A stretch of 64,000 nucleotides of DNA from Floccularia luteovirens. Its lineage: Eukaryota; Basidiomycota; Agaricomycetes; Agaricales; Squamanitaceae. The position numbers and the translations under genes are program-made. The stretch covers positions 1,171,001-1,235,000 of the forward strand of contig VSJF01000012.1 of the NCBI GenBank assembly GCA_009739215.1. The letters run 5' to 3'. Shown piece after piece: positions 60,000 to 64,000 of the stretch; positions within the stretch are counted from its first letter, which is position 1, and every line of letters starts with the position of its first letter. The notes beneath the pieces were generated by a model that was given only the letters and a program-made list of their open reading frames with translations, was not told the DNA's origin and did not search any database.

Positions 60000-60205
60000 G
60001 TGATTGCTTGTTGCTTTCGATGTTATTTGTTAATAGGATAACGGTCCTCTCAGTGAAACTATCACTGGACTGGTATGTATTACAATGCAACAGATGGGCA
60101 CCTCCGTTACTAACCACAGTGTGGGAAACCCCCATGGATTCGAACCAGATATGGTAATACCTCACTCTTTGACAATATAGCTCGAAACCACTCTTCTACA
60201 ACACA
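60000..60205 (-). repeat. Possible tRNA-derived SINE (Pol III boxes)
   Basis: On the minus strand an exact B-box GGTTCGAATCC lies at 60146-60136, and an A-box-like AGAGTGGTTTCGAGC at 60194-60180, about 34 nt before it, as in tRNA promoters. The region does not fold as a full tRNA: the T-stem does not pair, so a SINE head or tRNA relic is more likely. The 3' limit is unknown. Confidence 0.35.
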
Positions 60206-60967
60206 TAACACCCTCCTTCAAAACAACTCATGCCTAGTGCTTTCGAAACACACTTATCAACACAATTTATCAGGTGAAACTCAGAAGATATTAATATGGA
60301 CTTGCAGTTTCAAACCAGATCTCAGTTCCAGATCCAGGAACCACTATGGCGAGCCCAGACCAAACAGTACCTCAGTCTTTCCACCAAGCCTGGAAAATTT
60401 CTATAATCCAAAATGGCACATCAGCAAACGCATCACACTGCATTAGAAAGTACTTAGTGGTTATGATTACAAGTAATGATGCCACAAATGGTTATGAAGG
60501 GAGTGCAATTTATTTTGAAGAAAACTTTCCATTTTATTCATTTTTTTTTACATACTTCCCCTGTTTCAAAATTCTTCACTAGTACAATCACTTTAAAATT
60601 TCATGGTTAAAATTTATGTTTTGAGTATCTTACTGTATCATAGTAGGTATAAATAGGGCTCGAAATAGAACAATAAAATAAGTTAATTTTCCTCTTCATC
60701 TTAGTATCCAAAAGACAAAACCTCAGTTTCGATATCTCATTCTATTCTAAAGAACCTTATTGATTATTCTTCGAACCACTACTATCATCATTTACCTCAT
60801 TTACAAGTCCAGCAAATCTTGAAGATAGAATTCAAAACTTCGAAACCAAGACCTAGCTGCTTTGGATCTACAAAAGAAACATTTTGAAGTAGAACAAAAT
60901 ATTACCTTGATAAGTTTTATTTACTTAAAAACTTAAAAACATTCTGTTTCGAAAGCCATTGTCTTTA
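60206..60967. other. Repeat-compartment spacer, no gene seen
   Basis: Short frames only. AT-rich with many ttcgaa hexamers (cttcgaaacc-type), unlike the LTRs on either side. Confidence 0.4.
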
Positions 60968-61573
60968 TGTTACTGTTTGGGGTTTAGGCATTGTCATTCA
61001 CTGGTCTCGTTGTAGGTATGTCCGGGTTAGGGAATGGTTGGGGTTTGCTAGTCAGATTTCCCTAGCACGATGGTAGGTTATACTACCACACAGGTTACAA
61101 ACCACCTATTGGGGTCTCTCTGAGGTCAGTTACAGAGATAGGGACAGCCAGGCATTTCAGGCTGTACGGTGTCATCCGTGCTGTTATTTACAACGATCTT
61201 GCCATCCTAGACAAGGGAGGGAGAGTCACTTAGGTGTCACTGAGGTAACAGAGTAATTGCTCGTATTAGGAGGTACTCGAAACTAAGATCAAGCTGAGGC
61301 TTGACTGTAGTTTCGCACTACTTAAATACAAGTACGCTACTTCTAATAATAACTTCTTCTGTGCTTGCTCAGTAAGCTACGAGTCAATGCAGAGTCATAC
61401 AGAAGTGTCTACAAGTCATTTAGAAGCCTGCACAAGTCACTATGAGTTAATAGAAGTAAAATGCAAGTCACATACAAAACATGTATGGGAAACTAGGGAA
61501 CAAGGCAGGAACGCGTTGTGCACTGCGTTCTAAAGTCCAGGGAGATAGCGCGTATCCGGATAAGGTCATAACA
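60968..61573 (+). mobile_element. Full-length LTR family A copy (606 bp)
   Basis: Ends TGTTACTGTTTGGGG and GGATAAGGTCATAACA. Flanks cttta and gtcta do not match. Retains several CpGs (aacgcgttgtg, atagcgcg). Confidence 0.82.
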
Positions 61574-61949
61574 GTCTAGGACTAAGACTCAAGAACATCG
61601 AATACATTCTTGGAATGAACTTGCAAAGGTTTTGTGTTCTCGTTATTCTGTTACTTGAATATTCAGACATTAAGAGACTCATTGAGAGAAGAGAGGGGTT
61701 TTATTGTAGAGACAAGTAAACAGTGGTACAAGAGAGTCGACACTAAGATCAAGCTGGAGAGCTTGGTCTTATGTCCTACCTATTTATACTGTTCAGTATA
61801 TAATGTGACTACTACAATGGAAGACTTAGAGAACAATGAAGAATGGAAAAGAGCAATGGGAGTGAAAGAACAATGATGTGATTCTACTATCAATAGAATG
61901 ACTATTGTTCTAGAAGTTAAGCAATTGTTCTGATATTTATTAATATACG
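61574..61949. other. Spacer between LTRs, no gene seen
   Basis: An 80-codon frame (61634-61876) is open but without a recognisable domain. It could be a retrotransposon internal fragment. Confidence 0.35.
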
Positions 61950-62431
61950 CAGGAAAGTCCAGGGAGATAGAAAAAGTCTGGGGTCATAACAAACTTGTAG
62001 ATACTTCTATATGACTCTGTGCTGACTCCTAGCTTACTGAGCAAGCATGCAATAGATTATTATTAGAAGTAGCATACTTGTATTTAAGTAGTGCAAAACT
62101 ACAGACAAGCTTCAGCTTGATCTTAGTTTTGAGTACTGCAATACACTTGCTATTACTCTGTTACCTCTTGGTCTATCTCCCTTCCCTGTCTAGAATGGCA
62201 GGACAAGTTGTAATAACAGCATGGATGACACCGTACACACTGAAAGGCCTGCATGTTCATCTCTGTAACTGACCTCAGAGAGACCCCGACAAGTGGTTTG
62301 TAACTCATGTAGTGGAGTAACCCCACTATTGCACCAGGAAAATCTGACTGGCAAACCCTTCAACTGTTCCCTAACTCAGACAGCCAAACAACGAGACAAG
62401 TAAACGACAAGCAAAACCCCTAACAGTAACA
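61950..62431. mobile_element. Two abutting LTR family A fragments, opposite strands
   Basis: 61950-61991 is the 3' tail of a plus-strand copy (aaagtccagggagatag...ggtcataaca). 61993-62431 is the 5' two-thirds of a minus-strand copy ending CCCTAACAGTAACA. Confidence 0.7.
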
Positions 62432-63283
62432 CTTGTCTGTAGTTTCATGCTACTTAAATACAAGTATGCTACTACTAATTATAACTAATTGCATGCTCAC
62501 TCAGTAAGCATCAAGTCAACTATGAGTTATACAAAAGTACTACAAGTCATATAGAACTACATCTGAGTCAAAGTGTGAGATATATGAATAAAGTGGAGAA
62601 ACAAGATGAAAATGTGTTGTATGCACATTCTAAAGTCTAGGGAGATAGTGTTATGACCTTATCCAGATACGCGCTATCTCCCTGGACTTTAGAATGCGTG
62701 CGCAACACGTTCCTGCCTCATTTACTTGTTTCCCATATACATTTTGTATTTGACTCGCATTCTGCTTCTATTAACTCATAGTGACTTGTGTCTGCTTCTA
62801 AATGACTTGTAGATACTTCTGTATGACTCTGCGCTGACTCGTAGCTTACTGAGCAGACACGCGTTTAGCTATTATTAGAAGTAGCATACTTGTATTTAAG
62901 TAGTGCGGAACTACAGTCAAGCCTCAGCTTGATCTTAGTTTCGAATACCTCTTAACATGAGCGATTATTCTGTTACCTCAGTGACAACTAAGTGACTCTC
63001 CCTCCCTTGTCTAGGATGGCAAGATCATTGTAAATAACAGCACGGATGACACCATACAGCCTGAAACGCCTGGCTGTCCCCACCTCTGTAACTGACCTTA
63101 GAGAGACCCCGACAGGTGGTTTATAACCTGTGTGGTAGTGTAACCTACCATCGCGCTAGGGAAATCTGACTAGCAAAACCCAACCACTCCCTAACCTGGA
63201 CACACCTACAATGAGACCAGCAAGGAACAACGCTAAAACCCCAAACGGTAACAGATAGCACATATCCAGATAAGGTCATAACA
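62432..63283 (+). mobile_element. LTR family A copy split by another LTR
   Basis: The 3' part of a plus-strand family A LTR (62432-62648) stops at gggagatag and resumes after the nested LTR at 63254 as gatagcacatatccagataaggtcataaca. The two parts join into one continuous LTR end. Confidence 0.85.
62649..63253 (-). mobile_element. Solo LTR family A with perfect TSD GATAG
   Basis: 605 bp, ends TGTTATGACC and GGTAACA in reverse orientation, flanked by GATAG on both sides (62644-62648 and 63254-63258). It keeps CpGs at the ends (gatacgcgctatctcc). It is the clearest recent family A insertion in the window and sits inside an older family A LTR. Confidence 0.93.
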
Positions 63284-63351
63284 TCCACTATATCGCGTTT
63301 TTGCATTTTGAGTGTAATTGTATTTCAAATGACTCTAGAAAACTTGAAAAA

Positions 63352-64000
63352 GCATTAGACAAGAGATCATTACACTTGTAAATCAATACTTCGGACTGTA
63401 GACTTCAAATCATTAGACTACAAACATTAGACTACAAAATCATTACACTTGTAAATCAATACTTCGGACTGTAGACTTCAAATCATTAGACTACAAACAT
63501 TAGACTACAAAATCATTACACTTGTAAATCAATACTTCGGACTGTAGACTTCAAATCATTAGACTACAAACATTAGACTACAAAATCATTACACTTGTAA
63601 ATCAATACTTCGGACTGTAGACTTCAAATCATTAGACTACAAACATTAGACTACAAAATCATTACACTTGTAAATCAATACTTCGGACTGTAGACTTCAA
63701 ATCATTAGACTACAAACATTAGACTACAAAATCATTACACTTGTAAATCAATACTTCGGACTGTAGACTTCAAATCATTAGACTACAAACATTAGACTAC
63801 AAAATCATTACACTTGTAAATCAATACTTCGGACTGTAGACTTCAAATCATTAGACTACAAACATTAGACTACAAAATCATTACACTTGTAAATCAATAC
63901 TTCGGACTGTAGACTTCAAATCATTAGACTACAAACATTAGACTACAAAATCATTACACTTGTAAATCAATACTTCGGACTGTAGACTTCAAATCATTAG
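63352..64000. repeat. 73-bp tandem repeat array, runs off the window
   Basis: At least 8 complete units of exactly 73 bp; the motif acacttgtaaatcaatac recurs at 63372, 63445, 63518 and so on. The units I compared are identical; only the first is degenerate at its left edge. Each unit holds two related sub-motifs, cattagactacaaa and cattagactacaaaa. A perfect array means recent expansion or efficient homogenisation. No coding function. Confidence 0.95.

Noticed and set aside
60100..60200. A functional tRNA gene
   Set aside because: B-box is perfect but the T-stem and acceptor stem do not pair.
63352..64000. CRISPR-like array
   Set aside because: The whole 73-bp unit repeats with no variable spacers, and the genome is eukaryotic.

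Overview
The window is nuclear DNA of a filamentous basidiomycete, most likely an Agaricomycete. Genes are split by many 45-60 nt GT-AG introns. The gene content is typical of mushroom-forming fungi: a NACHT-WD40 NLR-like gene, a secreted heme peroxidase, a mitochondrial complex I subunit, a TOK-type K+ channel and mpaB/rubber-oxygenase-like genes. I cannot name the species.

Layout. (1) 1-8.3 kb is a repeat compartment: nested solo LTRs of two families, Copia gag and reverse-transcriptase remnants, and a TIR element filled with CTATGG-type repeats. (2) 8.7-13.0 kb holds an NLR-like NACHT-WD40 gene with several single-base frameshifts. (3) 14.0-18.1 kb holds an intact GH15 glucoamylase/trehalase-like gene cut into about 30 exons, several of only 8-18 nt. 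(4) 19.1-19.7 kb holds a small dual-specificity phosphatase on the minus strand, followed by about 5.7 kb with no gene I can support. (5) 25.4-27.3 kb encodes the NADH-binding 51 kDa subunit of complex I. (6) 27.7-38.2 kb is a recent segmental-duplication cluster: three tandem mpaB-like genes (first intact, the other two broken), one TOK channel gene on the opposite strand, three duplicated scraps of that channel gene's 3' end, and a duplicated exon-intron-exon scrap of the downstream HEAT gene. (7) 39.0-46.0 kb holds an intact 16-exon HEATR5/Laa1-like gene (about 2058 aa) with a GC-AG intron. (8) 48.2-50.5 kb holds a decayed flavin monooxygenase. (9) 51.5-53.3 kb holds a secreted class-II-like heme peroxidase. 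(10) 53.7-63.3 kb is a second repeat compartment with the same LTR and TIR families, a 304-bp hairpin element and a possible tRNA-derived SINE. (11) From about 63.35 kb to the window edge runs an essentially perfect 73-bp tandem array.

The genes do not form a recognisable biosynthetic cluster: housekeeping genes (complex I, HEATR5) sit beside fast-evolving accessory genes. The clearest biology is genome dynamics. Three solo LTRs have perfect 5-bp target duplications, LTRs are inserted in LTRs, repeat copies show CpG-to-TpG/CpA decay, and the mpaB block carried pieces of both neighbours when it duplicated. Exon models are my own hand reading; where the reading frame breaks I say so, because I cannot separate real lesions from base-calling errors.
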